A program made the translations under genes and the position numbers. A stretch of 64,000 nucleotides of DNA from Ectobius pallidus. Taxonomy: Eukaryota > Arthropoda > Insecta > Blattodea > Ectobiidae. This document shows positions 46,358 through 58,684 of the stretch, piece by piece. The notes beneath the pieces were generated by a model, which ran no database searches, was not told the DNA's origin, and worked only from the letters and a program-made list of their open reading frames with translations. The stretch is from contig CAXKWD010000011.1 in NCBI GenBank assembly GCA_964059195.1, positions 29,557,066 to 29,621,065 on the forward strand, given 5' to 3'. Positions within the stretch are counted from its first letter, which is position 1. Every line of letters begins with the position of its first letter.

Positions 46358-49300
46358 GTCACTTACGACGTTCTGTTAAACACACTGTAACAATAGCAAA
46401 AACACGAAATGTTGTAAAGAATTTCCACCAAACACAGTTATCACAATTGTCAAGTACGTTGGTTCTTAGTCACGGGTACTATAATGCGGCTATTCACGCA
46501 TGGTTTTATACGTGCTTGTAATATGACGTAACGCACATTTCACTTCCATAACGGTCACTATGCGAGAAGAACCATTCGGCACAGTGTTGATTATACCACA
46601 AAATAACATAAAATGCGGTTAATAGTAGCCAAAAACAATAAAGATACGGATTCCACAACACTATCAAATAACTCTAAAACACTTGATTGTAAGTAGCGGT
46701 CGAACCGTAGGCCTACTCCGAACTCTTAGCACAAGAACACTGGGCACGACTGGATACGAAACCCAGCCTCGCACGGGAGTAGGAGAAGGGGTAAAACACA
46801 GGAGGAGAATGCGGAGAGTAAAACGTATTAGTTAACTATCCTATTATTACTATTACTTCAACTTATTATATTATTTTGACGGATGTTAAGGCACTAAACA
46901 TGAAACGCCCAAAAAATTGGCACTGAGGAATAAAGATAAGCATTAAGAAATTTTGATTAAAACTTTCAAAAAACTGCTTTAAAAATTCTAATATATAGTG
47001 ACAAAAATATCTTAACTTCCTAACAAAATAGTCAATCATGTAACAATATAGTTTTATCTGTTTTAAATATATTACGAAAATCATTACTGAATGAGCGGTA
47101 TTTAACTACGGTTCTTCTAAAAATTACTCATGCCAACCAATCGAACTGTAAGTTTCTCTTCGTTAATATAAATTTTCCTGTACGTGAAAAAATAACTAGA
47201 TTGGCCCTAATTCTTTTGAGTAATTCAGATATGTATAAAATATAGTAAAATCTTATATTAGGCGCCTTCAGGCTGAATAACATATAAATAAGCCAATAAC
47301 AGACAAGTAGGTATTTTTGTCAAATAAGCAAAGCACATAGGCCTAATAGTCTAGTTTTCATTGGTGAAAACACTTGTACAGAATCTCTCCGAAACAGAGA
47401 AAGTTTATGCCACTTTCACCTGATATTGGATGGAAATCCCGCATATCTTTAGGAAAAATGAATTTTCCACTTCAATTACACATGCTTCGACAGAAAAAAG
47501 AATTGAATATTGTTCGGTCCAAAACCACGTTTTTAAATTTAAAAAAATATTTCATGAGATTTGAAATGGCTGAAGAGAGCAGAACTTTTTGGCGTACAAA
47601 GCCTCCTAAGGAATGTAAGTAGAGTAGGCCTAAGCCTACTGTAAGTGAATGACTAATATACTTCAGTTATTGATAGAAGTGATAGAATTTTATCCCTCCA
47701 GCTACCTTTTTTTTATATTTGGACTAATGCACATTCGTTAGAAAAATTTGGAGGTCTATTAACCTCTCCAGCAATTTTAATTTTTGGAAATCCAGCCATT
47801 ATCAGTGGATAGTGGCGAAAACTTCCTTTGTTTCAGCGAACTGTACATATGAATTGCCACTATAAAAATATTAATTGTTGTTTATGCAAGCGGACTTTTA
47901 CAAACGCAGATTACGGAGACTTATCCATATTTTCTATAGGCCTACCTATTAAGTACTGTCCGAATTTTCTGTTACAGCGGTAAAAACCAGAGCTTCGTGG
48001 AAATTTAGATGCAAAGAAAGACGAAAGAAATTGTCATCACACGTTGAAGAAGGCATTTCTCACACGCATATGCCATACGCATACATACAGGCCTATGTGT
48101 GATGAAATTTCTTTTTAGGGCTTGGGTCATAACAGCTATCCATTTAAAATTATCTTCCGAGAATGAGTTCAACACCTAATGCTTTTATAGGCAGGCCCTC
48201 ACAGACCCTGACTAGAAAATCTTATTAACATTTTCAGTATAAAAATAAAACAATGCAAATTGATTTAACCTTTGAAGAACATAGGTAGTCCACTGTTACT
48301 ATTACTAACTTATTTGAAAAAAGACCTGGGTGGAAACTTATATGCAATATAAATGATAAGTAATTTTACCATGGAGAAAGTAGGCCCACACACACCCAAA
48401 TAAATATTATTAAACGGTTTTTATCGGCTTTTTCCAATCAATGATCAATTACAATAGATCCATATGCATGGACGGTAGAATCCGGGACTCTTTTACTTAT
48501 TAATATTATTTACGTTATATATTATTAACTTCTGTAACACCGATACGGAAGATTACATCACCAGAACGAAATGCAGAGAAATGTCACTAAGCTGAAATGA
48601 AGGTTCGCTGAAAACATTTCATCTAATTGCTTGTTTACCTATTCTATAATTAATTATATTATAACATATTTATTATTATATTGAAAAATTGAAATATATA
48701 AGTAATCATGTGATGTATAAATAGCGTAATATATACTGGAGGACACGAATTTTTCATCTGTCTTAAGATTAACAGAAAACTTTTCAATTGAGAATAACCT
48801 TACGTATTGAACAAAGCTTTACATCAACAGGAAAACCTGTTAAAATTCGGCACAATGGTCATTTTCCATTTACAGCAAACAAGCGTTCACTAATCTTTTA
48901 AACGATTATTTTCGTGAAATTTACCTCGGAGGCGGATTTTTAGCTGTTTCATTATTAATCATTTTTTCTGTTTATTACAAGGTTAACAAATACATGTTTT
49001 AATTAGTTAACTGTTCAATAAATGTGAAACATCCAGCAATTGGGTATATAATCCGCGAACACCTGCTAGTATTATTGTCTATAAACATAAACTAAAGAAT
49101 AATATGTGGCAAAACCTAGTCTACCTTAAATACTTAGGAATTAAATATTATATATGACGTTTATGGGCAAATATGCTGTAACTATTGTACAATGTACTTT
49201 TAGTTACATTCATACTTATTAAATAAAAGCTAATAAGTAACATTGGCAAATCCAAACCTGTAGACTTATTTCTTTGTTATATCTAATGAAAGGGCCTTCG

Positions 49301-49935
49301 AATCTTTCCAATTTTCATTTTTCTATTCATACTTGTGTACACAAATGGAAATAGTTATTTGCAGGCAATTGCCATTGTACATTGTCTACATAAGTTACAG
49401 AAAGTAGCAATCTACCAAAGAAATATTATTGTCCTACTCGAAAACAATTGATTTCAGTAGAAATCACACCTATGACTAATTGTGCCTTGATACCATTGTT
49501 AGCAATGCAATTTACTGATCTACTGATTATGAAAATGACCTTTATTGGATTTATGAAGTTGCGCAATTTATCTGCAAAATGGCATATCTTCGAGTAAAGA
49601 GTAGGTATCGCACTAGTCGAGGCCTTCAACTGTACAATTTCATCTTTCAGGTTATATTTATTAAATTCTGAATTCTGATCTAAAACGGGAGATCATGTTA
49701 CACCACTGACCTTTCAAATATCGTTTGAAACGTATTCCTTCGAAAAATTTATCGTTGATTACCGAAAATTGTATTTTTATTTATGTTGTCTTCATAACTA
49801 TTTGAGAGAATGGAGTAAAACCGTGCATTCATATTCTGTATGTCAATGCGAAAATAATAGTAGAAAAATCAAACACTTTTCGCAAAAAGAATTAAGGATG
49901 AAATAAATTAAAATTAAAGTTTAATCAGAAATACA
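46358..49935. other. 3.6 kb of AT-rich DNA without recognised feature
   Basis: No gene recognised. The longest plus-strand frame (47374-47622, 82 codons, basic) has no family resemblance and no flanking support. Copies of taggcctac are frequent (46710, 47341, 47625, 47938). Confidence 0.45.
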
Positions 49936-50006
49936 AGGCTACCTCTGGTTAGTGGAAGAGAAGGCCTTAAGGCCATGACTACATTGGAAAGATGCAAATA
50001 AATAAT
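49936..50006 (+). repeat. Conserved retroelement 3' end with (AAAT)n tail, copy 2
   Basis: The block acctctggttagtggaagag followed by aaggccttaaggccatgact and a caaataaataat tail matches the copy at 38521-38600. The preceding AT-rich DNA may be the rest of its 3' UTR. Confidence 0.65.
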
Positions 50007-50771
50007 TATCTGGTTCATGTTTTCACTCACATTGAAAATAATTAGTTTCAACCAAGCAATTTAATTTCAGAATACAACTTTTAAAGCTTTAAATGCATGA
50101 ACAACCCGACAATATAAGGCAGCCGATAGAAAACCCTCCAGAAGCAAATATACTACAGATATTATTGTGACACTGTTGTACGAATTCAAATTTTTATTTT
50201 ATTTTTAAAGTAGGCTTACTTTACCGAAATGTAAAGGGAGAACTTCAATAGCCTTAAATCGAATTAAACTTCCGACAAATTAGAAAGCTTCTGAATGTCG
50301 AATTTTAGGTAGGCAAAAAGATTTGATGTAAAAAAAAGTCCTCTTCCAACTATCTTATTTCAAAAGTTATAGTAATACCTGTAGGGTAATTGATTTCAAT
50401 ATCACTGAACTGGGCTCCAAAAATATTTCATAAAACATTTCAGGTAGCAATTTAATTCAAATGTATTGATCAGCTACCTGGTAGACTTCTTGTTTTATTT
50501 TTATTCCATGCTCTCTGAAGCTTATACCTGCTTATGTTCATGACATTGATATTGAAACTTCTAAGCAGTGTAAAAAATATATAAGAACTTTCAAGTCTAG
50601 ATAATGTCACTATTATTTTTCTAAACTGGAAAAGTGTAGAAAGCATAGGTTTTGAGAAAAAAAGTGTACATGTAACTCATTGTTACTAATCCTCAAATTA
50701 TTTGTATCTTCATTCCAATATGTACTTTCAACGCAGGTTCTCTCATTTTGATGAATTTATTTACAATAAAT
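50007..50771. other. Unrecognised DNA
   Basis: Nothing recognised. Confidence 0.4.
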
Positions 50772-51530
50772 ACAATAAAACCTTTCTAAGTTGACCACCG
50801 TTGGTTCCTGCAAGATCTGGACAATATATAGAGGTCGTCGTGTCAAAAAGTTCTTCACTCGTATATCAATAATTTACTTATATAGGTATACCTAATACAG
50901 TAAAGTAATTAGATCTCCGTAAGACATAAAAATACAAAAGAAACTAATCTTAACTTTTATTTAATATTTAATATCAATATGTATTAAGCTTATTACTAAG
51001 CTACCATCGTCATCATCAGAGAAGCTGTTAGAAACTACCCTAACTAATATTTGTGTGACATTACAGTACAGTTGTACTTATTTTGAAAAATATGCTTACA
51101 TATTTAGTTTATTTTAGATTTGAGCATCCTCATTTTAACGTCTGTAAGTAAATTAAATAGGCCTTTTAAAGCATTTGAATTATTGGCATTACGATATCAA
51201 CTCAATAATTAATCAACCATTTTGGGGTTTCACTGTGTGTTGGGATCGGATTCTCTATTTCTTCTTCCGTGACAGTAATTTTTTAGTTATCAGGTTCGTC
51301 ATTGTACTCTCCTATCTCTTAGTTTTCACATAAAATTTGTTTCAATACTTCTTCGGCGGTTGAGTGCACTTCATGATTTATAAATTAGTCGTCCATCGAA
51401 ACTATTTCCACCGTAGACGCACACTCATCCAATTTTTGTAATATGGCTTTGCTATTAGAGTAATGCACAATGAAACAATCCCCTTTACACTCTTGAAATG
51501 TTTGCAGTGTAATAGTTAATTTAACAGCTA
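50772..51530 (-). pseudogene. Possible Tigger/pogo-like transposase C-terminus and terminus
   Basis: On the minus strand, from about 51520, the sequence reads ITLQTFQECKGDCFIVHYSN, then ILQKLDECASTVEIVSMDD, a stop, HSTAEEVLKQILCE, a stop, and the acidic KITVTEEEIENPIPTHSET. An acidic stretch with EEEI followed by P-x-P-[ST]-H-x-E-x resembles the C-terminal end of Tigger transposases. Downstream on the same strand, at 50772-50830, lies aataaaacctttctaagttg and accaccgttggttcct, similar to pogo/Tigger termini and to the fragment at 17251. The order (coding end, then terminus) fits. There are at least three stops and the 5' part was not found. Confidence 0.4.
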
Positions 51531-51721
51531 GGTAAAATGGAATCTCCCTAATTAGATTTCAAGTTCTGCCACTGAATAGATTTTTACATGTGAGAGGATG
51601 TATTACCCCTAACAATAGCTAGCAGGTAGTCACCTAGGTGCTGATTTCTTTCAGTGGACGGGTAACATTAATGACCAAGAGCTAGGCCAAGTTAGTTTAG
51701 CTTAGCTCACATACAGTGCGG
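51531..51721. other. Unrecognised DNA
   Basis: Nothing recognised. Confidence 0.4.
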
Positions 51722-51763
51722 GATTTCATATGTAGTTGTGCCGACAAAACTACATATGAAATC
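51722..51763. repeat. Perfect 16-bp-stem hairpin
   Basis: The stem gatttcatatgtagtt (51722-51737) pairs perfectly with aactacatatgaaatc (51748-51763) around a 10-nt loop, gtgccgacaa. There is no T-run after it. It may be a structured retroelement 3' end or a small foldback. Confidence 0.9.
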
Positions 51764-54700
51764 TGCATAGAGGAAAGTAGCAAGTTGGCCCCAGTGTAAA
51801 AAGAATCTCTTTACAGAGGTTCACAAAAATTTTGACAACTACAATTAAAGTGGCCAAGTTTTACATGTTAAAAGTTCTTAAAATCGTGTGTGACGGTGAT
51901 GAAGATACAAGTTACACAACAGAGCAACTTATAAAAAGAAATGATAGTTTGCCGGTTCCATGAAATGAAGTCTGAAAAATGGCACCTGTAACAGCAGTAG
52001 GCCTACTTACCAATTATTTTTTAATTTGAAAAAGTAGAAATCATAGGTTTTGAGAAAAAGTGTAGATTTAATTGGCTGTTACCAGGCTCCACATTATTTG
52101 TATCTTAGCAGTGAAAGCAAGTACTGTTTACAAAGGCACAATTTTTCGGAAGATTTTTCCTTAGAAGTAAGGGAAATACAACCACCGAATAAGTTCCTCG
52201 CAGCTGGGAACGAAACTATTGGAAATTAATGCTCATTGACACGATCTACGAGTACATCCCGGAAAAGATGTCTCTTATGCCTATGTACATTCTGAAACTG
52301 GCCATGAGATTTTAGGACTTCAAGTGATTTTAAAATAATGCAAAATTAATTTTTTGACTGTTACTTCGGTGGAATTCGCATGCCACAAATAGTTCTACAT
52401 TAAACGAAAAAAGTGAAGCTGTGATTCGATTGGACCCTGCATAAAAGGAAGATTAATTTCATTGGGATCAGACGAGGAAACGACATTAGTGCAACGGCAT
52501 AAATCATTGCGTCTGAAATGAAAAGGCAGCTGAAGTTCGTATTGCGTACATTCTTTTACATATTATAATAACGGGGGACCCTTTATTTCTGGAGCGGATT
52601 GAAATATCACATTTATTCACGCCAAACCAAATCGGTAACAAGTGCATGAACGCTGTGCTACTGAAACAGTATGGAGTGCTAAAAATACACACTTACGACA
52701 TAAGAATCGGTACCTAACGAACGACTAGAACGAATCTTAACAGCTTTGAACCGGAAACTTGTAAATCATTCTGTCGTCCTTTTATTCTTGTTATTATTTT
52801 ATACAAATAGCAGAGTTACGTAGTTTGCATAACTGATGTAGAATGTGCATAGGCCCTATTATCATTGAAAGAGTCTTTTCTTTCAGAGAATTCTAGGCCC
52901 ATATACTGTACTCTCACGCTCATGAAAAAATGCGAAATTCTGCGATTATACTACTAAATTTTTTTCTTTTTATACATAGAATATTATTTTCAAGGGAATT
53001 CTCGACTTATCTATTTTATTGAAATAAATTAAATAATATGTTTATTGGCAGTTGCATGGAAATGTGCATATTAATAAATGGATATTAAATAAACCGAGCT
53101 AATGTAAGTTAGCAGGCATACCAGTGATAAGGATAAGTGTAAAAACTTTATAGGCCTAAGTGTAAACACATTATTGCTTCAATTAAAATGAAAATATTCA
53201 AAAAATAAGTTACAGAGAAGTTCATGCAAACTGATTTCTGCTAGAACCAACGTTAAGAATTCTTAAAATATTTAAAGCGAAAGCTATAAAATCCCCTCCA
53301 TGAAGTGTGTTTGCAGAAAGTGCATGTAATAGCACTGTATTAATGCGTAATAACATAAAAGTTATTTTTTATGCGAAATAACGCAGAAATTAACCCAACT
53401 TTTATGCCGAAATTTTACTTTCTTTTTTCTGTACCGTAAAATAGAATCCGTAAGAATTAAATGTACGTCGCGTTTTATATTCGCTGTTATTTAAATAAAT
53501 TTGTCATATAATGTATATTGACAATTTTAATAACACGGTTGGAATTCGTAGAAAGATACATAAATATAAACACCAATTTTAGACGTGCGTTTAATAAATA
53601 ACAAAAAAGGCAACTCTGTGGAATAGTTATGTGCTAATTAATGACCATGTTTGTCATTTCAAAGACGATTTCACAAATATATATATTTTTTAATTAAAGA
53701 ATAATAATTCTTCGATACACTTCTTCAAAATTTCTAAAATGTAACTTACTTCAGTTGAAACTTGTAAAAAGTTGGAACTTACTTAGTTATTATGTAAGTT
53801 ACTAAAATATGTATAGGCCTATATGAAGAATAACTCAGTAGGCCTGCAGCTAGACGATAGAATATTGTAGGAAATCAAGTTTAACTGAAATTTTTAAAAA
53901 CTATGTAGATCCACGAATAGGCCTCCTTCTTACCGTATCTTATTAGACGCATTAAAGTAAATGTACGAAATTGTTGGACAACTAACGGGATTATTTTCTA
54001 AAAATTAAAAATGCATTAACTCTTCTAATATATATCTATAGAAAGCATCACATATTTCTCCTGATCTATACTGTACAAATAATATTATATATTCTCATTA
54101 TTTAATAATTACTTCCAATGATTTGGTAAATAGTTTTCAAATAATGATAATGTAAATAACAAAATATATGTAATAGGCTACAGATATGAGGGATAAGGTG
54201 GAACTTTCAAGGAAAAAGGTTAGGCTATTACAACAAAACTCCCTCATAGCCATCCAAAATGAAATTTATAAATGCATTATATTTTCTATGCAGACAATAA
54301 ATGTCATAGGCCTGGGCCGGGATTGAATTTTTTAGGGTAACTAATGCATCTTTTCCTATTAATTTATTACTGCTCTTTGGACAGATTGCTAGGCTCCACT
54401 TCTAGGGTAATCGTTGACTAAATATCGCGATCCTTTGGGTTATTCTTTATCTCTACAAAGAAATGTACCTTTTTTGGCTAATTTTAGAAATGAGTTGCAG
54501 ACAGCATTCTTTTAAATCATCTTATAAGATGCCTGATATTTTGAAAGTTGATTAGGGAGAATATCCGTTATTCCTAAAGAATTACTTTTAACCAACAATT
54601 TAAAATGAATAAACCATAATGGAAGGATAGTAATAACTTTTCATCCACAATTATTATTCTAACGCTATGCTAAGCTAATGATTCGTGTTATTTTTTTTTT

Positions 54701-54851
54701 CTAAATATAACTTAACTAAAAATTTATTTCCCAGGCAAATACAAGAATAAAATTTTAGTGTTGAATTGCAATTTTCACAAGGAAGATACGTAACCTATTG
54801 TATGTACAGACGTCAGACAATGACTACTTTCAAGAAAAGACTGAAATGTAA

Positions 54852-54882
<31 letters not shown>

Positions 54883-55182
54883 GTTTTATTTTGTATTTAA
54901 TTTCCCTCTACGTTCATTAACATCAGTTTTCGCAATGTGCATGCCTGGAAGAATGTCTAAATTATATTTTTCAATGCCATTTTCAACACAGGGATAGAAT
55001 TGATACTAAGCAACTTCAAGCTTGCAATGCTGCTGTAACGTTACTAACATTTTCTCAAATCCTAATGTTATATAAATGGCCATTTAGATGTGGGTCTACA
55101 CACGTATACTGAACACATCCTGATCTGACCACATAACGTGTTAAAAAAACTGCAAACGAATGTAAAAATCGTGAAAACTGTC
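51764..55182. other. 3.4 kb of AT-rich DNA, little recognised
   Basis: A (TTA)n run lies at 54855-54882. The minus-strand frame at 52504-52692 has no support. No gene recognised. Confidence 0.45.
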
Positions 55183-55392
55183 AAGAAGACGATACTGGAA
55201 TATCTGGGATACACAATTAGGAATAAAAGTTTAGATACCTGCAGCAGTGGTCGGGGAAGACGTTGGACCTCATAGTTGAGGACTCAACGGAACCGGTACA
55301 ATACTGCGTCTAAAGAGCTATTCCGAATTGCCGTAAAGAAAGATCGTGTATCCAATGAATCGGCATACGAAGGAGAAGAATGTTATAAATAG
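55183..55392 (+). pseudogene. 5'-truncated LINE reverse-transcriptase C-terminus
   Basis: In the frame of 55183 the sequence reads KKTILEYLGYTIRNK, then SGRGRRWTS, a stop, LRTQRNRYNTASKELFRIAV and KKDRVSNESAY. This matches the ending of a widespread insect reverse-transcriptase lineage (YLGH-x-x-RN ... GRRR-x-SWL-x-N-[LI]R ... ELFR-x-AV-x-K-x-R). One in-frame TAG interrupts it, and a further stop lies at 55390-55392. The usual tail after the K-x-R-x-x-N motif is diverged. It is a dead 5' truncation. Confidence 0.75.
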
Positions 55393-56761
55393 TGCTGAAC
55401 AGGCTTCCTGCCAAATTAACATTATTATTCATTGTTTACTGTCATTTCTCCCTGAATAAAATGAAGAGAAGCCCCTACCGCCCTTGACTCTGCCAGCTAT
55501 GATAAATAATAAAATATGTGAAAAAATTAATATTTATTACAACTGAAGTCATTGTTAGGAACTGTTGATTCTAATCTGCCAATCAAATTTCGTTATACTT
55601 ATGTCGCATTCCTACGGCAGTGTTACGTGGATAGGCATGTTTCCAGCGTTACTGGAGAAGAAAGACCAATTTTTCCGTCATTGTCTAACTAAATTCTAGT
55701 ATTCTTATTGAGTCAGAAGATACAGACAAGAATACATGCCACAGGATCTTTGCTATAGATTTATTCGCTTCGAAAGCTCTGTGTTTGAACCAAAAACTTT
55801 CTACTTTAGACTCAGAGACCAAATGAAATCTAGCAAAAAAACTAGAGGCGGCATAACAAAATATAGGGCAGAGTAAATATATGAGTACTAATGTAATAAA
55901 CAAAACCAGCAGAAAGATAGTAGTTTTATAGTTTTTTATTACTTTATGCTAAATTGAATTTTCACTACAAATCAAAATTACGAATGAAGAAATTGCATTA
56001 ACTAACTTATGTTTCATTCTCAAGAGCAAAAGTAAACGGGCCTACGCCTTTGCGATTTGCAATAGTGTACGGAATAAAAATTTGTTGTAATTTTTTACGT
56101 TTAATCATAAGTCTTGGAATATATAACGAGGCATTGCTTGCTACGTTCTTTCTTTTTCTTAATCTGCTAATGACTGGATTAATAATGGAGGCCTGTATTT
56201 TATGATCGGCACTTTAAAGATCAGAATCAGTCATTTCAAACTTGTATAGCTTAGACCTTGGCTGTTATAAGAGACTAATGAAAGCATTGTATGACACTGA
56301 GTGCTATAAGGCTCTATTTTAGAAGCTGCAGAGAAGGAATTGACAAACTAATAGCATACTGAAATACCTTAAGTGGCAACAACGATAAACAAATAATGAC
56401 AATGAGAATGACCTCATCATTACCATAACAGGTGAGTCACTTACGTTGTGGTTATGTCTGCCAAATTCAAATGAATAATAAAATCTAGACACAATGGGTG
56501 AGAAGAGATAGTTACGAACTAATCCATAATGAAAACTGACCTTCTCTACACTATATTCTAGCCTATAAAATTTATGTTGTAAAAGCTCTGTTCTATTATA
56601 TGCGCTAACATACCTGATAAAAATGCTATCACTATAAACGTATCGTTATTTGATAACTATTCTTTTACAGCGATAAACAAGTTTTTTATTACTTTCAGTG
56701 TGATTAATCTTTTTAAAAATTTGCAGGGTATTAGAGACTAAAATTAGATAATTTATATAAT
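55393..56761. other. Unrecognised AT-rich DNA
   Basis: No gene recognised. The frame at 55685-55903 (-) is AT-driven. Confidence 0.45.
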
Positions 56762-56763
56762 TA

Positions 56764-57427
56764 GGAGGCGCGTCCATAAAGTAAGCTTCCCTGGGGCCGT
56801 TTACAGAAAGAAAACAAAATTTCTTGGAAGTATTCATTGCAACAGATACAGCAAGTATTCAGCTATTTTTCAACATATTCGCCACCGGAATTGAAACATT
56901 CGTCTTACCGTGGCACCAACTTTTGAATACCTGTGTCGTAGAAGTGTGCCGCCTGGGATTTGAACCGCCGTGTGACAACCAACTTCGCCTCTCTGTCATT
57001 CTTTGTCATTTCGTGAGGTGTAGGAAAAGATGGAAATCACTGGGACCGAGTCCGGGCTTTAGGGTGAATGTTTAAACACCTCCCAACCGAACTTTTGTAG
57101 GAGACTTGCTGGGAGGAGTTTAAACATCCACCTTACAGCCCGGACTTCGTTCCCAGTGATTTCCATCTTTTCCTACACCTCACGAAATGACAAAGAATGA
57201 CAGAGAGGCGAAGTTGGTTGTCACACGGCGGTTCAAATCCCAGGCGGCACACTTCTACGACACAAGTATTCAAAAGTTGGTGCCACGGGAGGACAAATGT
57301 TTCAATTCCGGTGGCGAATGGGTTGAAAAAATGCTGAATACTTGCTGTATCTGTTGCAATGAATATCTCCATGAATTTTTTTTCCTGTAAACGGCCCCAG
57401 GGAAACTTACTTTATGGACGCGCCTCG
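56764..57427. mobile_element. Mariner foldback element: two inverted transposase 3' ends
   Basis: A giant near-perfect hairpin. Left arm 56764-57085 and right arm 57110-57427 are inverted copies, about 94% identical by eye, around a 24-nt loop. TA flanks both sides (56762-56763, 57428-57429), the mariner target duplication. The termini read gaggcgcgtccataaagtaa. Read outward from the loop, each arm encodes the C-terminal end of a DD34D mariner transposase. On the plus strand of the right arm: HPPYSPDFVPSDFHLFLHL, a stop and frame change, then FKSQAAHFYDTSIQKLVP and CFNSGGEWVEKML. Each arm thus has the third catalytic-aspartate region, the 3' UTR and the terminal repeat. No N-terminal part is present. 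The 83- and 79-codon frames of the other sense (56824-57075 +, 57133-57372 -) are antisense shadows. Confidence 0.93.
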
Positions 57428-57429
57428 TA

Positions 57430-57690
57430 CTTAAATTATTTCCTTAATTCTGTCATTATTAAAATATGTTGATATTAAATTTTAAAATATAATTGCTTTA
57501 TTTTATCTTACAATTTGTTTAACTTGAAATTTTATATATTCGTCTTGTATTATTAACTCATACATTTCCATTTTTTAAATATAACATGTTCTGTCCTTGC
57601 TATAAATAATAGTAACTCATACCTTCTCTACGTTTATAAATCAATTTTTGTATTACTGTAAATAATTATTTTAGTGTAAGTTATTTCATT
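57430..57690. other. Unrecognised AT-rich DNA
   Basis: Nothing recognised. Confidence 0.4.
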
Positions 57691-57813
57691 GTATTGGACT
57701 GAACCGCCCCCCGAGCGGAAACATTGCTTCTTCGGATGGCGTTCAGATTCACATTTGTAAAGATTTTATAATGTAATTTGTAGCAATAATTCTATTATTA
57801 TTATTATTATTAC

Positions 57814-57847
<34 letters not shown>
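57691..57847 (+). repeat. Probable LINE 3' UTR with (ATT)n tail
   Basis: A GC-richer block (ggactgaaccgccccccgag, then cggaaacattgcttcttcgg) is followed by an AT-rich segment and an ATT array at 57793-57847. This is the layout of a LINE 3' UTR, but no coding end was seen upstream. Confidence 0.45.
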
Positions 57848-57850
<3 letters not shown>

Positions 57851-58625
57851 TTAATATGTGCAATATGATGAGTAAGGCATTCAAAGTTTAACTGTGTTAG
57901 CAATAATAGTTAGGCCTATCACCTATCACATATAATATATAATATAACGAGAGGTCCGAATTTATCTTGGGAGAAACCGGAATTCTTGTTATATTTATTG
58001 TGACTATTTACGAATAGGCCTACTCACAGAATTAAGCGTGCAATGAGTCGTTGTAAGCGAGATAGCCTACGGCGAAACAATGAATTAGGGGCCCGGAAGT
58101 TAAGCAAATTGCCTTTTCGATTTGGGTGGATATATTAAAAAGTTTTGATTTTGCCTTTTTTGGCTTTTGTTGCCTATTTTAAGGTTCAAGGCCTTTATTT
58201 GCCTGTTTTGGATCGTCAGAGCTATTTTTTTCTGATTATGTACACATTTTAAAAAGCAGTGAAAAAATTTTACGCAAATAATGAAATGACACATTCATGT
58301 ACAGAATATTTATTCAAGATCTTGTTCCCTATAAATGAACTTATTTGTTTTCAAGCAGTCGAAAACTTACCTCCTCAAACGATTCGATTAAGATCTTTAA
58401 ATAGCAGAACCTACCTTATATTGGGAATGCAGGTTACGCCGGGCATAATGAATACCAAGAAAGAGAGTAAGAGTAAGTACTGTAAGAGATAAATTATCTT
58501 AGATAGCTGTTTTTAATAATAAAGAATGGGATTAGAACCTGTTTTAACTTTTAATAAATTCCTATTTTAATTATATTACCACATAAAAAATCAAATAAAG
58601 CATAATGATAACTTCCATAACATTG

Positions 58626-58627
<2 letters not shown>
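57848..58627. other. Unrecognised DNA with ttgcc-rich patch
   Basis: From 58090 to 58215, ggggcccggaagttaagc is followed by repeated ttgccttttt, ttgcctatttta and ttgcctg words. This looks like the subterminal region of a DNA transposon, but no partner end was found. The short frames on each strand are not convincing. Confidence 0.4.

Positions 58628-58684
<57 letters not shown>
58628..58684. repeat. (TA)n microsatellite
   Basis: A TA dinucleotide array with one tatg interruption. Confidence 0.95.

Noticed and set aside
47374..47622. 82-codon basic reading frame
   Set aside because: No recognisable domain, no supporting context, and the length is within what AT-rich DNA gives by chance.
52504..52692. 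62-codon minus-strand frame with several cysteines
   Set aside because: No repeated cysteine spacing and no known motif; probably chance.
56824..57372. Paired 83- and 79-codon frames, one per strand, with nearly the same protein
   Set aside because: Antisense readings of the two mariner arms; the sense frame carries the transposase motifs.
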